This document shows positions 12,619 through 23,134 of a stretch of DNA of 64,000 nucleotides, in pieces. The notes beneath the pieces were generated by a model, which saw nothing but the letters and a program-made list of their open reading frames with translations, was not told where the DNA came from and searched no databases. The position numbers were made by a program, and so were the translations under genes. Location: contig CM057135.1 in NCBI GenBank assembly GCA_029964075.1, positions 12,426,863-12,490,862 on the forward strand. The letters run 5' to 3'. Positions within the stretch are counted from its first letter, which is position 1. Every line of letters starts with the position of its first letter. The stretch is from Patiria pectinifera. Its lineage: Eukaryota; Echinodermata; Asteroidea; Valvatida; Asterinidae.

Positions 12619-12689
12619 CTGCATAAACGGGAAAAGGAAAGCAAATTATGACATGGTCTTTCCTCGTCTCCGGTCAGCATTGCAATGAC
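12619..12689. repeat. 71-bp exact direct repeat, copy 2
   Basis: Second copy of the repeat at 12061-12131. On the minus strand it is followed by GTAAAT after CAG, which looks like a splice donor, while copy 1 is followed by AATAAACC. The pair may be part of LTR sequence or an internal duplication. Confidence 0.8.
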
Positions 12690-12943
12690 GCTAACCAGGG
12701 TCCCGTTCACTACGGCTATTGTGATTGGCCGTTGGTGATTTAAATAATAATGAAACAGATTTAAATAAGAAAACAGTACTTTGGAAGAAACTACAAAATT
12801 ATGGGGGGACCTTTTTAGGCTGGTGACATTTGTATGAAATTACATTTCTGATAATGTTCATAATTCATACCCACTTGGGTTTATGTAATTGCTTTACTAA
12901 TGTCTCCTCAGAAAAACATTACATTTGTTTCTTTCCAATACAG

Positions 12944-13407
12944 ATCAACTATTTGATAGATGAGGGCTTCCTTATACAGAAGGGATCAGAGCTTGTGATT
13001 AACCTGATCGACAATTTCTTCTCTAATTGGGGCCTCGGAGAAGAAGATGCTGAGCTTCACGCAGATAACTGTACGGGGCAAAATAAAAACAACTTTGTGG
13101 TATGGTACCTGATGTGGCGTGTACTAACCCAACGGCACAAATCCATAACCTACAGCTTCATGTTGCCTGGCCACACGAAATTTCTACCGGATGGGTGGTT
13201 CGGCTTGATAAAGCAGAAGTATAGGACTCCTCCTGTGTCAAGTATCAGCGACCTCGCCAGGATGGTGGACGGCTCAAGCATCATGAACACAGCGCAAGTG
13301 ATGGGGTATGAAGATGGCCATGAAGTTGTGCTGCAACGCGGGTGGAACAACTACCTGTCCAATTTCTTCAAGACAATCCAAAACATCACCAGCCAATGCC
13401 ACTTCAG
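12944..13407 (+). CDS. DUF7869-like gene, main conserved exon
   Basis: Starts after CCAATACAG and ends at AG|GTATGA, in phase 0 with the preceding exon. It has the family's core: INYLIDE, an ELHADNCTGQNKNNF block, the WRVLTQRHKSITYSFMLPGHTKFLPDGWFGLIKQ block, and a tail with VSSISDLARMVD. The D-N-C-x-G-QNKN-N and GHTKF-x-PD motifs are what I know as DUF7869. The Asp/His/Lys-rich blocks resemble an RNase H-fold or transposase core, but this is inference. Exons beyond 13407 were not found. Because all four exons show spliced structure, a host or domesticated gene is likelier than a bare transposon. Confidence 0.65.
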
Positions 13408-13630
13408 GTATGAGTACATGTATAAACATGCTTATACTGTAGGTCTTTAGAACTTGTTTTGAGAATTCAAAATTGGCACACAGCGGTAGTCGTGTATTGC
13501 TTTTCAGAATTAAAATTATTTTGGTGTGGAAATTGGCTTAAAAAACACCACAACAAAAACGTTCTTCCCACTTCAAGATTGAAATTATTGAAGAGATGAT
13601 AACTTCTTCATGAGAACTACTAAGGCTTAC
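13408..13630. other. Short gap after the DUF7869 exon
   Basis: Short stretch with nothing recognised apart from AT-rich sequence and a few weak splice-like strings. Confidence 0.3.
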
Positions 13631-13818
13631 TGCAGCTGCAGTCTTGCAGGAAAATAAGCCTTTTGAAGGGATCCACTGTTTGAATATTGCCATTCCTCCA
13701 ATCATCCTGCCATCAACTGTTTCAACCAGATCGTCTTGCTGGCACTCTCTCAAAAACTGCAAGTGTTTCCTCTTAGTCTTACACTGTCTTCTTTTGGTGG
13801 AGGCTTTCCTGCAGCTTT
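13631..13818 (-). CDS. Possible exon of an unknown minus-strand gene
   Basis: Minus-strand frame between an acceptor (ATTACAG) and a donor (GTAAGC). It is basic at the start (KASTKRRQCKTKRKHLQF) and then has a mixed stretch ending FSCKTAA. Its two leading bases complete the codon left over by the exon at 14533, so the phases agree. I do not recognise the protein. Confidence 0.35.
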
Positions 13819-14532
13819 CTGTAATGATGATAATTGACATCAGGATAACATTCACCCAAAAAGCAAAATATTCTAACGAAAATCTGTATGTTCACAGAAA
13901 GCAAAATTTCAAACGTAGGGGTGTATTTTTTTTGGGTATTTATTGGGGAATATTGGTGTACATGTATTCATGCACTGAGATGTTTGGTTAACCTTGTTCT
14001 GCCAGAAAAGTCTAGATGCAAACATAAAATGTCATATTATTGTTAACCTTGCTTCAAAATGGCAGTTTGTGATATTCATGTACATGATCATAATTGACCA
14101 ATACGGGACAACCTTCCAATATTTTTCTATTAGGTTTATTGGGGTGTCATAGCCTTTATGTTGTTCTGATAAAGAAAATACATGTAAGAATTCTGTATCA
14201 CAATAAATTTCACAGGAAATATTTATTCATTATGCAAAATGTTGCTTAGGCCTACTAGTAAATAAATAAAATTATGCCATTTTACTGATCCTATCAAATT
14301 GGGATTTTTCTTTTGGTACGGTACATATAAGATCGTTCATCGTGAACTCTGCGTCAGATGTTAATTGTTGGTATTCATAAATTTCAAGTATCCTTTTGTT
14401 GATTAGATATTTATTTTCCAATTAAGTTGATTGAGTATATGAGAAGGGGTGAAATATCCACTCATTTACAGTTAATTGATATGCCTACAACTAATTAATG
14501 TATGGGATGTTATTGTTCAACATGTTACTTAC
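13819..14532. other. Putative minus-strand intron
   Basis: AT-rich, about 700 bases, no features seen. Confidence 0.3.
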
Positions 14533-14760
14533 GTCTCTGTTGCTCTTCATAGTGAAGTATTGGATGTCTAATCGAATCCTCATCCACTAAGATATCATCA
14601 CCAGGATATATCCCGTAAAACTCACTAGATGACCCCTAACATTATCATCTCTGACTATGTACCTTAGCAGCACACCATCTTTCTAACTCATCAATCGCCT
14701 GAACTGGACTTCCAACAGAGAATGTTCTTGCCCGTTTTGTCTTCAAGGTTTTCTAGTCAA
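14533..14760 (-). pseudogene. Possible upstream exon of the same minus-strand gene, eroded
   Basis: Reads on the minus strand as a frame with FSVGSPVQAIDELERWCAAK, then after a one-base shift near 14636 as EFYGIYPGDDILVDED and IRHPILHYEEQQR, ending at a GTAAGT donor (14527-14532). The coding look (acidic, no stops within each part) and the phase match with the exon at 13818 suggest a real but decayed gene. The family is unknown. Confidence 0.35.
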
Positions 14761-15003
14761 TTTTTATAATCCTACACATAAAAGCTGGTGGTTTGCAGTA
14801 GTGACCACTACCATTGTGGGCATCTGGTGTACCTATAGAGGTCAATAGGCCATAAATACTTGGGCTGACCACCACAAGGGGGTATTAAATTTATGTCCAT
14901 TGGGGGGAGCTGTCACTTAGGAATGGATGTTTTCTTTCCGAGTTAGAAAGGTCTAACTCGGATTCGTTTAAATGGGAGAAATTCGTAATGGTGGAAACAG
15001 CAA
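14761..15003. other. Short gap left of the hAT remnant
   Basis: No gene recognised; sequence is ordinary apart from short inverted strings around 14790-14880. Confidence 0.3.
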
Positions 15004-15434
15004 ATTACTCGGATCCAGATAAGCTGCAGGAGTTATCCAGTTGTGTTTCCAAATTAAGCCACCAGTTTAGAGTCAGCGATGAATCAGCGCAATCTGATCT
15101 ATTTGACTTTGTCCATCATGTTCAGGAATCCTGAAAGAACTGTCAGTAGCACATGCATGTTCTCCCGAAATTTTCAACCACATTTGCAAGCTTATCAACT
15201 CTTGCAAAAGCATACAAAGTACAGCCTCCACACACAGCCGACTGCGAGAGGGATTTTTCTCGGATGGGTTTAATTAAGACAGAACTAAGGAACAGAATGG
15301 GACAAGATACCTTAGACTGCCTGATGCGCATTGCAATAGAAGGCCCGGATATTGCATCATTCCCATTTACCAAAGCAGTGAAACAATGGGCTACAAAGAA
15401 ATCTTTTGATTTTTTTCTTAATTCTGTTCATTAA
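15004..15434 (+). pseudogene. hAT transposase C-terminal (dimerisation) remnant
   Basis: Left part reads NYSDPDKLQELSSCVSKLSH and SDLFDFVHHVQ. After a frame change the right part gives FASLSTLAKAYKVQPPHTADCERDFSRMGLIKTELRNRM and LDCLMRIAIEG. The ADCERDFS ... K-x-x-LRNRM ... LMR pattern is the hAT C-terminal dimerisation domain, of the kind also found in domesticated ZNF862-type proteins. It ends with a stop at 15432-15434. Only the tail is present and it has a frame change near 15135, so it is a decayed fragment. Confidence 0.75.
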
Positions 15435-16684
15435 TCTAAAAACTGATTTAGAATAATGAACAGATGACCTTGTATAAGATGCTTGTGTAAGATTGTTATT
15501 TGTTCTGCCAGTTACTGTATACCGACACAAATATTTAATGAGACAATTGTTGTTTCATCCTGTGTTATCTTTATTTAATGATAATTCCACATTTTACAAA
15601 CACGAATTAAACTTTATAACATCATGCTTCAAAAACCTGACCCCCCCAAAAAAAGACCCCTGAATCCTGGAGCTTGGGGGGGGGGGGGAGCCCCCTCAAC
15701 CCCCGCCGGGGCGTTGCGCCTTGACACCTGGCTGTTTCCCGCAAGAGCTCCTCTCGCTATGCTTCGCCAAAATATTACCCGGCACTAAATTTGGCCTGGT
15801 GACAACCCTGACCCCACTTCTCTGCCTATGTAAGCGTGTGTGTTTGTGACTTTCCATTGGGACATGTACTGTGCATGTGATTAGTAGAACAAAAGATGTG
15901 CTCCCATCCGACGGGCTAACAATACTATCTTGTTATGAAGCAAACACAGGGCCAGGCAAAATTGACTATATTGTACGAATCTACACTTATTCACAAATGT
16001 GGTAAACCAGGGATCTTTTTTGCATAAACTATATATTGTTGTTTAAAGAAATAGGTTAAGACAGAGAATAGACTCGGAACATAGATTCGTGCTTAGAATC
16101 TAAGCACGAATCTGCAGTTGCTCATCCATTCTCCATTGCATAATTTTGTTATTTATTTGTTGATAGAATCATTGCATAAACAAGGAAAAAACCTACGCCT
16201 TTACTGAAAATGAGGTCATTGCGTACATACAAAAGGGATTATCGAACAAAACAGTGGGCTCTCCTCTTGAGTGTCTGGTTTCACGACTGTTTTATGGTAA
16301 CTATTGAGTCATATGTAACGGCTGTTTGCTGGACCCAATGTATTTTAAGTGTTTACCAGTGTCTTGTACACGTTTAAACAACAACTTCTTAATGGAAGCA
16401 AATTTTTGACGTTTAATGACGTCATATGAGGCTCCAAAGTTCGGCTGGTATTAAAAGCGCACAATAGGATTTTTTTTTTTCTCCTAAAAATATGTGCATT
16501 GGGGTAAAGAGGGTATGGCGAGCAATATTTTGTGTTGCGCCAATGGTGTGCGACCCTTACTTTTAGATATATCAGCTATTAAATTGGTTTTGTAACATAT
16601 GCAGTTTTAACTACAGCAGCATACGCGTGCAGATACTCACCTGACTCTTTTTAATTATCCTCTGAAATTACCACACTCACTTTT
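15435..16684. other. Intergenic stretch with homopolymer runs
   Basis: No genes seen. At 15640-15710 there are C and G homopolymers facing each other (CCCCCCC ... GGGGGGGGGGGGG ... CCCCC), which could form a hairpin or G-quadruplex. The rest is AT-rich and unremarkable. Confidence 0.35.
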
Positions 16685-17055
16685 TTTCAACCCTTAACCC
16701 TCAACATCAACAATCAACGTCAACATCAACAATCAACCATCAACATCAACATCATGAACAATCAAAAATTGATGAACATCTACAACAACTATCAATAATC
16801 AACCAACATCAACAATCAACTATCAACAATCAACCAACATCAACAAGCAACAATCAACAACATCAACAGCAACAATCAACATCAAAATAAAAACATTAAC
16901 ATCATTAACCAACAACAACAATCAACCTCAAGAATCATCATAAACATTGGACTTCAATAATCAACATCAATTAACATCAACAATCATCATCAACAATCTA
17001 CATCAACATCAAGAATCAATGCAAAAGTCAATATCAACAATCAACGATCAATAAT
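16685..17055. repeat. TCAACA/ACATCA simple repeat
   Basis: About 370 bp of degenerate CAACATCAACAATCAAC units. No coding sense. Minor variations suggest an old, slipping simple repeat. Confidence 0.85.
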
Positions 17056-17694
17056 GTGAAAAAGCATTACGTTCTGTTCATTAAGCAGACATATTTCTTG
17101 CCATCAACACAAACATATGCTAGCCCAACACCGTGTGTTTGTACCATAAACTGTAGTTTTGTTTTGTTTTGTTTTTCCTCCAAAAGTGGCTTAACCGACC
17201 CGACCCAACCCAAAGTCGCGCTTTCGGGTCGGGTCGGTTTTAACCTTTCGCCCAGGCCATCGTGGCTTAGAGCGGCGGAGTTGCGAATACCCTAAGCAAC
17301 TGGACCAAAGATTAAGTCAGCACGCTCGAGTGGCAAAGCCACGAGGCCTTTCCCAACTTGATTTTGTTGAATTATTCATAGTTTTTTATGCAAAAAAGAA
17401 GAGTGCTGAAGGTTAACCAATCACTACGCGGATTTTGCCAAGTCGCTACCATTTTTAAAAGGAAGGGCGAGTAAGGAAAACGTAAGAGCAAATAACTGTA
17501 AGTTCAGATGAAAAATAAGTTCATACACTCAAATAATTTTTTGAAATACTTTTTAAGTAAAATTAGAATATGTCGGGACAATAACGCTGTCACGATCTTG
17601 TGGAAAACTAGACTTGCGTTTTTTGTTTTTAAATTTTACGCAAGCATCCGGGCGCGTTTGACTGTACAATTGTTAGTTGTAAAAATTTTGTATA
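17056..17694. other. Gap with a GGGTCGGGTCGG palindrome
   Basis: At 17194-17236 a CCGACCCGACCC string faces GGGTCGGGTCGG, making a short hairpin-like region; the same GGGTCGG motif flanks the CAATTGG arrays at 23.1 and 55.3 kb. Nothing else is recognised. Confidence 0.4.
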
Positions 17695-18370
17695 TCGGTA
17701 ATTTGTACAACGTTGTACAAAAGTCATCATATGACATTGTATTGACATTGTATGGTGGTCGTTTCACAATCATTGTAATAAAGTAATAAATATGACGTTG
17801 TGGTTACGTTGTATGTAGGTGTTTTCATCACTTTGTTTTTAAGTTGTCAATGTTACTTTGTCAGAACGTTGTAATTTAGATGTTTACAACGTTGCTGTGA
17901 GGTTATAATCATGACGTTGAGATTACGTTTCATCTAGGTTGTTTTACAACGTTGTTTTCAAACGTTGTTTTCAGTTGTGAAAATCAAATTGTCACGACGT
18001 TGTAGTTTGGTCTTTCAAAACGTTGCTGTGATGTAAAAATCATGACGTTGTTGTAACATTTTATGTGGGCTCTTTCACAAAGTTGTTGGTATGTTGTTAA
18101 TCTCACGTTGACATGACGTTGTAGATAAGAATTTACACCACGTTGCTGTGATGTTCCATTCATGACGTTATGATGACGTTGCATAAAGTCTCATAATGTT
18201 GTTTTTAAGTTGTAAATATCATGTTGTCGTGACATTGCAGTTTGGTACTTTCACAGCGTTGCTGATATGTTGTGAACCTCACGTTGTTTTGACACTGAAT
18301 TTAAGTTGCAATTATGCTGTGTGTTACGATCCATGCTGTTGTGGTATTGACAAAAACATTGTGATTACGA
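17695..18370. repeat. ~60-bp tandem repeat with ACGTTG motif
   Basis: About eleven units of roughly 58-61 bp. Each carries ACGTTG-type strings with TTTCACA-CGTTGCTGTGATG and TGACGTTG phrases. Neighbouring units alternate between two flavours, one with CGTTGCTGTGATG and one with GTTGTTTTTAAGTTG, giving a higher-order period near 120 bp. No gene is implied. Confidence 0.75.
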
Positions 18371-18804
18371 CGTACTGAAAACATAATGTTTTAATTAATT
18401 TTTTAATTGATAATAATTAACATTTGGGTGCCGCCTTGCATTAATATTGTAACTCATGAAATATCGAGCATCATCATGTTTGTTTTGTCGTAGTAGGAAT
18501 ATAATGTTTCCAGATATTTTTCTAATGGTCTAAGATGGATGAGATCGTGGTCAAAGCGCGACTGTTTCCCGCTCATATTCATTGTTGTATATTCAATGTA
18601 TACCCCATTGCAAACACCAGCGTAACTGTTAATAAGATTCCCGTTCTCAAAGAAAATATTACCATGGCGCATGCGCATCAGCAGAAATTCCACGTCCAGA
18701 CCACGTGATAGCTCATTTGAATCGCTCTGCTAAGTCGAGTCAGCGATCTTCTTGCAGCAGCAGCTCACTATAACGGTCGCCGCCGTCCAGTATGTGAATT
18801 AGCC
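18371..18804. other. Gap before a possible first exon
   Basis: AT-rich to about 18660, then more balanced. The strings at 18720-18800 (CAGCAGCAGC, CGCCGCCGTCC) look like a CpG-rich leader. Confidence 0.3.
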
Positions 18805-18848
18805 ATGGTCGCCAAGCAAGTTATTTTCACTACAGCATTTCTTAGAAG
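18805..18848 (+). CDS. Possible first coding exon of an unknown gene
   Basis: ATG in a good context (AGCCATGG) opens a 44-nt frame (MVAKQVIFTTAFLR) ending at GTAGGA. The leader is GC-rich. No downstream exon was recognised, so this is weak and could be chance. Confidence 0.2.
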
Positions 18849-19269
18849 GTAGGAATGAAATGTTCTGTATCTTGACCTCATTCTTGTGTCGAACCCATTT
18901 TCAAAAAATCTGATGAAAGGATTAAATTAAAGTAATAATAACTTTTCGAACAAAGTCGCTGTCAAAAAATGAAGATTTTCCTATGCCTATAATTTTTTTT
19001 TTTTTTTTTTTATAAATGTTGAAAATTTTCTACAGACTCGATCAGAATAAATGTAGATTAAGGGTGAAAATCTGTGCCTCAATTGAGAATGGAGGCTTGT
19101 CAATGCGAACAGTTTTGGAGGATCATACACTGAAAGAAACACGTTCAAGTCATCTGGTTTTCAATTTAATAATAAAATCTTGGTATTCTTTTTCAAGGAA
19201 ATTATATACATGTGGATCAGATTTACTCGAATTCATGTGAGACATGTTAGACCTTTTTAACAACGTTAG
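18849..19269. other. Gap left of the inverted-arm element
   Basis: Ordinary AT-rich sequence with a T tract at 18993-19010. Confidence 0.3.
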
Positions 19270-19383
19270 TCAGGCGCTTAGGCCAGCTTTTGGAAGGGAT
19301 GTGGACATGCCGGACAAAAGTGCCAAATTTTCCATACATGCTCTTTATTGCTTAAGCTTTCAATTTTTGATAGTAACCAACTT

Positions 19384-20060
19384 ATCCAATAACAATATGG
19401 CGGCCATCTTGGAATTTAAAGATGGCTGCCATTGAAAACCTACTTTTAACCATATCTCATCTTCTAAACCACTTAGGATTAAAGTTTTGGTGTCTAAACA
19501 TACATTTTCAGGGTCAAGGAATGCAACTGTACCATTTGGGATAGTGTCAAATGGTTTGTTTGTCCAGATACATTGTTGCTGCCATCTTATTGTTGAAGAT
19601 GGCCGCCGGCATTGAAAACTACATGTATTTTATCTTTAAGCCTCTTAACATTAAATCTTAGTGTCTAACATTAAATCTTAGTGTCTATTTTCAGGATCAA
19701 AGAACGCACCTGAACCATTTGGGTTAATGCTAAATGGTTAATTTGTCCTGATACATTGCGGTGGCCATCTTAGATTTTAAAGATTGCCGCCATTGAAGCT
19801 GACCTATATCTACCAATATCTGTAATTCTAAGCCACTTAGGATTAAACTTGTGGCGTCGAAACATACATTTTCAGAGTCAAGGACTGCAAGTGTACCATA
19901 AATGACAGTGTCAAATGCTCAGTTTGTAAACTAGTTTGGCCATCTTCGATTTTAACGATGGATGCCAGATAATAATTGCATTATCTGATACACAGCTACT
20001 ACCCCATATCAAATCACAGTTTAGGTGTCAAAACATACATTTTCAGGGTCAGGAAATAAA
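19384..20060. repeat. Left arm, ~180-bp tandem units
   Basis: Units share the order GGCCGCCAT ... CCACTTAGGATTAAA ... GTGTCTAAACATACATTTTCA ... GGGTCAAGGA ... CCATTTG. About four copies of decreasing quality. The GGCGGCCAT-TCTT strings appear inside each unit. Confidence 0.7.
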
Positions 20061-20589
20061 ACTCTTTTATTCAGAAGAGACCGAGAACATTTTACTATAA
20101 AACACGAAATAGTCAAACTGAAGATATAATCTCTAACAGAATACCGTTGATGTATACTGCAGTCACCGAAAATACTGTATGAAGTATAAATAAAACAACT
20201 TTATGTGAAAATAAATGTCATCACTCACAAAACTTTACACTTTAAAAGTGCTCGCCCTAATTCTCACAGTTGCAACCGCAACTTATTTGTATTATTATTG
20301 TACTTAGCAAGATGCTGCATGCACGTCTTGCTCCGCATACACTTTGATTCTTGAAACCACATTAACTAGTTCACTGTAGGCTTTGGAGGCCACAGGTTAC
20401 ATGGTCCAGACAGGAACCCATTACTGTTTCTGTTCATGTTCGAGTGCCTGATCCTAAACAGGCTTGTCCCCGTTGCTGAAACATCCCTTATCCCTCAGCA
20501 ACCTGGATGGCAACATTGCAAGTCAACAACAAGCCAACTCTTAATCTGGCACAGCAAGCTGAGGATGGGTTTCAAAACGAAAAATAAGT
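20061..20589. other. Core of the inverted-arm element, left of the LINE
   Basis: About 530 bases. No coding sense was recognised before 20590; the right half begins to resemble the LINE. Confidence 0.4.
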
Positions 20590-21740
20590 GGAGCTATTGA
20601 CCCAATACCTCGCATTTACGGATCATATCGGAGCCCTTCTCAAAGACAGATGCGTCTTTGTTGTTCAGAACAAAACAAAAACGTTCTACCCCAAGGCACT
20701 GTGCTAGCTCCGTCGCTGTATAACGTCTACACAAAACAAATCACAATTGAATAGACCAGGACACTGAGCGTTTTATCTACGCAGACGATCCTTGTGTTAC
20801 ATCTCACAAGATTCCGTTTGAAGCTATAGAAGCAAAACTTACCTCAGCACTTAGCCGTCTCTAGACCATGAGCAATCGCCTCTGTGCCAATCTTGCTAAG
20901 ACCCAAGTCTGCTCGTTCCATCTCAGGAACGTTAGCCGTGAGGCCAACCGAGTCCTTAACATCGAATGGTCCGGAACACCATTGGCCCATTGTAGCCACC
21001 CTGTCTACCTTAGGGTGACCCTCCATCGTATCCTGCCACTGAAGTCAACCAAATTTAGTTCCCCGTAACAACATCATAAAGAAATTGAACAACCTCCGAA
21101 AGGGGAGCCAACCTCACACCCTATGATGAACCGTTTTGGCTCCGTGCCAAGCAGAGTATGCGTGCCCCGTCTGGGAGAGATCAGCCCATACCACGAAACC
21201 TGACCCAGCCTTAAACATTATGCAGTTTGATCACTGGATGCTTGAAACCCACCAACCAGGTAATTTGCACCTCCTTGCTGGCATTTCCTCTTCGGATTTC
21301 CGAAGGGAAGTTGCCAGCCCAGCTAAGATGTCCAAATATTGATAAATGACGAGTGTCGCCTCCTGCAGGGACGGCAAGTTTCGGCACAAAAGGCTGAAGT
21401 CAAGAAAAGCTTCCTTGGCCATGTCCACTCCTTCACAATATCCAGGGAAGTGGCAAGTCTCAAACACTGGAAGCAACGACTGGGAGCAAACGCCTACCGA
21501 TTGTCATGGTTATACTATAACAACGTCGGAAAACCTCCCAACAGGTGCTACATCGACATGGGTTCAATGGAAAACTATCAGCCGCTTGAGAACCAGGACT
21601 AGCCGATCACAGACCCGCCCTATATGGAGCTACAAAAGTGGTTCAGCTGCATGTAGTTGTGGAAAGGCGAAGTTGTATCACATCCTGTAGTGCCAGAGAT
21701 TTCTACCTGCCTAGGTTCAAAGATGGCATTGACCTAGTAA
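20590..21740 (+). pseudogene. Highly degraded LINE reverse transcriptase
   Basis: Fragments in different frames still show LPQGT-x-LAP (about 20695), RFIYADD (about 20770-20790), KTQVCSFHLRN (20897-20935), WSGTPLAHC-x-x-PVYL (20965-21010) and EYACPVWERSAH (21158-21190), in the order of a non-LTR reverse transcriptase. The tail RTRTSRSQTRPIWSYKSGSAACSCGKAK matches the zinc-like C-terminus of such elements. Many stops and shifts make it long dead. It appears to have inserted inside the inverted-arm element. Confidence 0.7.
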
Positions 21741-21789
21741 ACAGGACGGTATTGGGCCGATACCAGCTAATTATGGGTTTGCTGTTGCA

Positions 21790-22230
21790 GTACCATACAG
21801 TTTAAACGGTACAAGACAGAAACGGGCTAATGCTGGCTCGATTTCGCCAAAACGGTTACGTGTTGACGGTACAGACACCACAGAGTCGGGATTAGTCCAG
21901 TGCTTGCCCTATTATGTAGAAAACGGTAATGATGACACCGTTCAGAGCCTGCATCAGATCTGTGCTGGTCTTTTTAAGGCAAACAATAACATCAAGACGG
22001 CGCAAAGCCTGAACTGGCCGTTGCAGATCCTCTTACGATAAACCATGATGACAAGACGGTTAAAAGCCTGAATCGGGCCAGTGTTGGTTCCTTTATGGGA
22101 AACCATAATGGCAAGACGGTACACAACCTGAATGGGACCGGTGACGGCCTTTTCAAGTCAAACCATAATGGCAAAAGGGTACATAGCCTGAATCGGGCCA
22201 GTGTTGGTCCTTTACGGCAAGCCATATGGC
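21790..22230. repeat. ~60-bp minisatellite, right side of the core
   Basis: About seven units around AACCATAATGGCAAGACGGTAC and CCTGAATCGGGCCAGTGTTGGTCC, period about 58-60 bp. The units near 22020-22220 are the cleanest. Confidence 0.7.
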
Positions 22231-22254
22231 CGCCGTATTAAGTATCTGGACAAA

Positions 22255-22640
22255 CTGACCATTTAGCACGATCCCAAATACATGTAGTACTAGTCAAAAG
22301 TGTTAAGTTGCGTTCCATGACCCTGAACATAAATGGGTAGACGCCAAGATTTAGGTTCTTAGTGGCTTAAAGATGCAATACACGTATTTGGAGATTTAGG
22401 TTTTAAATGGCGGCCATGTTTCAAATACAAGATGGCCACAATGCTGTATTTGGATAAACTAACCATTTGACACTATCTTAAATAGTACAGTTGTATACCT
22501 TGTCCCTGAAAATGTATGTTTAGACACCAAAACTTTAATCCTAAGTAGCTTAGAAGATGAGATATTGGTAGATATATTTTTTTTAAAGGCCTCCATCTTT
22601 AAAATCCAAGGTGGCCGCCATAATGTCATAGGATAAGTTG
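22255..22640. repeat. Right arm, ~180-bp units in inverted orientation
   Basis: Two units complementary to the left arm, containing TGAAAATGTATGTTTAGACA and TTAATCCTAAGTAGC. They form a potential large stem with 19384-19570. Confidence 0.7.
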
Positions 22641-22741
22641 GTTCCTATCAAAAATTGAAAGCTAAGGCATTGGGAAGCATGTGTGGAAAATTTGGCGCTT
22701 TTGTTTGGAATGTCCACATCCATTCACTAAGCTGCGTGACT

Positions 22742-23134
22742 GATATCACTGTTCATGTTGACAAACAGTTCTGGCGAGGAATTTGCTGAGAAGAACCAAA
22801 ATAATAATAACACAAATAGTAAATTTTTACAATAACAATAAAAACGAACAATAAAAACAAACAATAAAAATGAATAATACCAGTTTTGAAATTCACACGG
22901 TGCAGTATTTGTAGCAGATAGGCTTACATTGCCCGCGGAAATGACCGAAATGTTTTGCGTTCGCTCATTCACGGTCTGTAACATGAAGTCTTACTAGAGA
23001 CGCCGATTTACACGCAACGTGGGTAAGTTTATGCACAAAAGTCGGACACTTCCCAAAGCCAGATATGAAGGTTGTTTCGGGTATATCAGGTCGGTTTTGG
23101 GTCAGTTCGGGTCGGTTTTTGGAATTCACCCTTA
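22742..23134. other. Gap with an AACAATAAAAA run
   Basis: An AT-rich run at 22798-22870 and then GGTCGGTTTTGGGTC at 23090-23115 leading into the CAATTGG array. No gene seen. Confidence 0.35.

Larger units (their letters stand above)
19270..22741. mobile_element. Foldback-like element with long inverted arms
   Basis: The first ~300 bases after 19270 match the reverse complement of about 22440-22741 very closely. Shared blocks are GGATGTGGACAT, CCAAATTTTCCA, GCTTTCAATTTTTGATAG and ACTTAGGATTAAAG. The arms continue inward as tandem units of ~180-190 bp, three or four on the left and about two on the right. The centre is a dead LINE and a 60-bp minisatellite. No transposase is recognised, so this is probably non-autonomous. 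Exact ends and a target duplication could not be fixed. Similarity between arms is good but below identity, so it is not fresh. Confidence 0.7.

Noticed and set aside
16685-17055. CRISPR-like array
   Set aside because: The units are degenerate 6-12 bp simple repeats with no fixed repeat and unique spacers.
17695-18370. CRISPR-like array of ~60-bp units
   Set aside because: The whole unit is repeated, not a constant repeat with unique spacers; the context is animal.
21992-22225. Small protein with repeated LARFRLCTVLPLWF
   Set aside because: An artefact of the ~60-bp minisatellite in the inverted-arm element.
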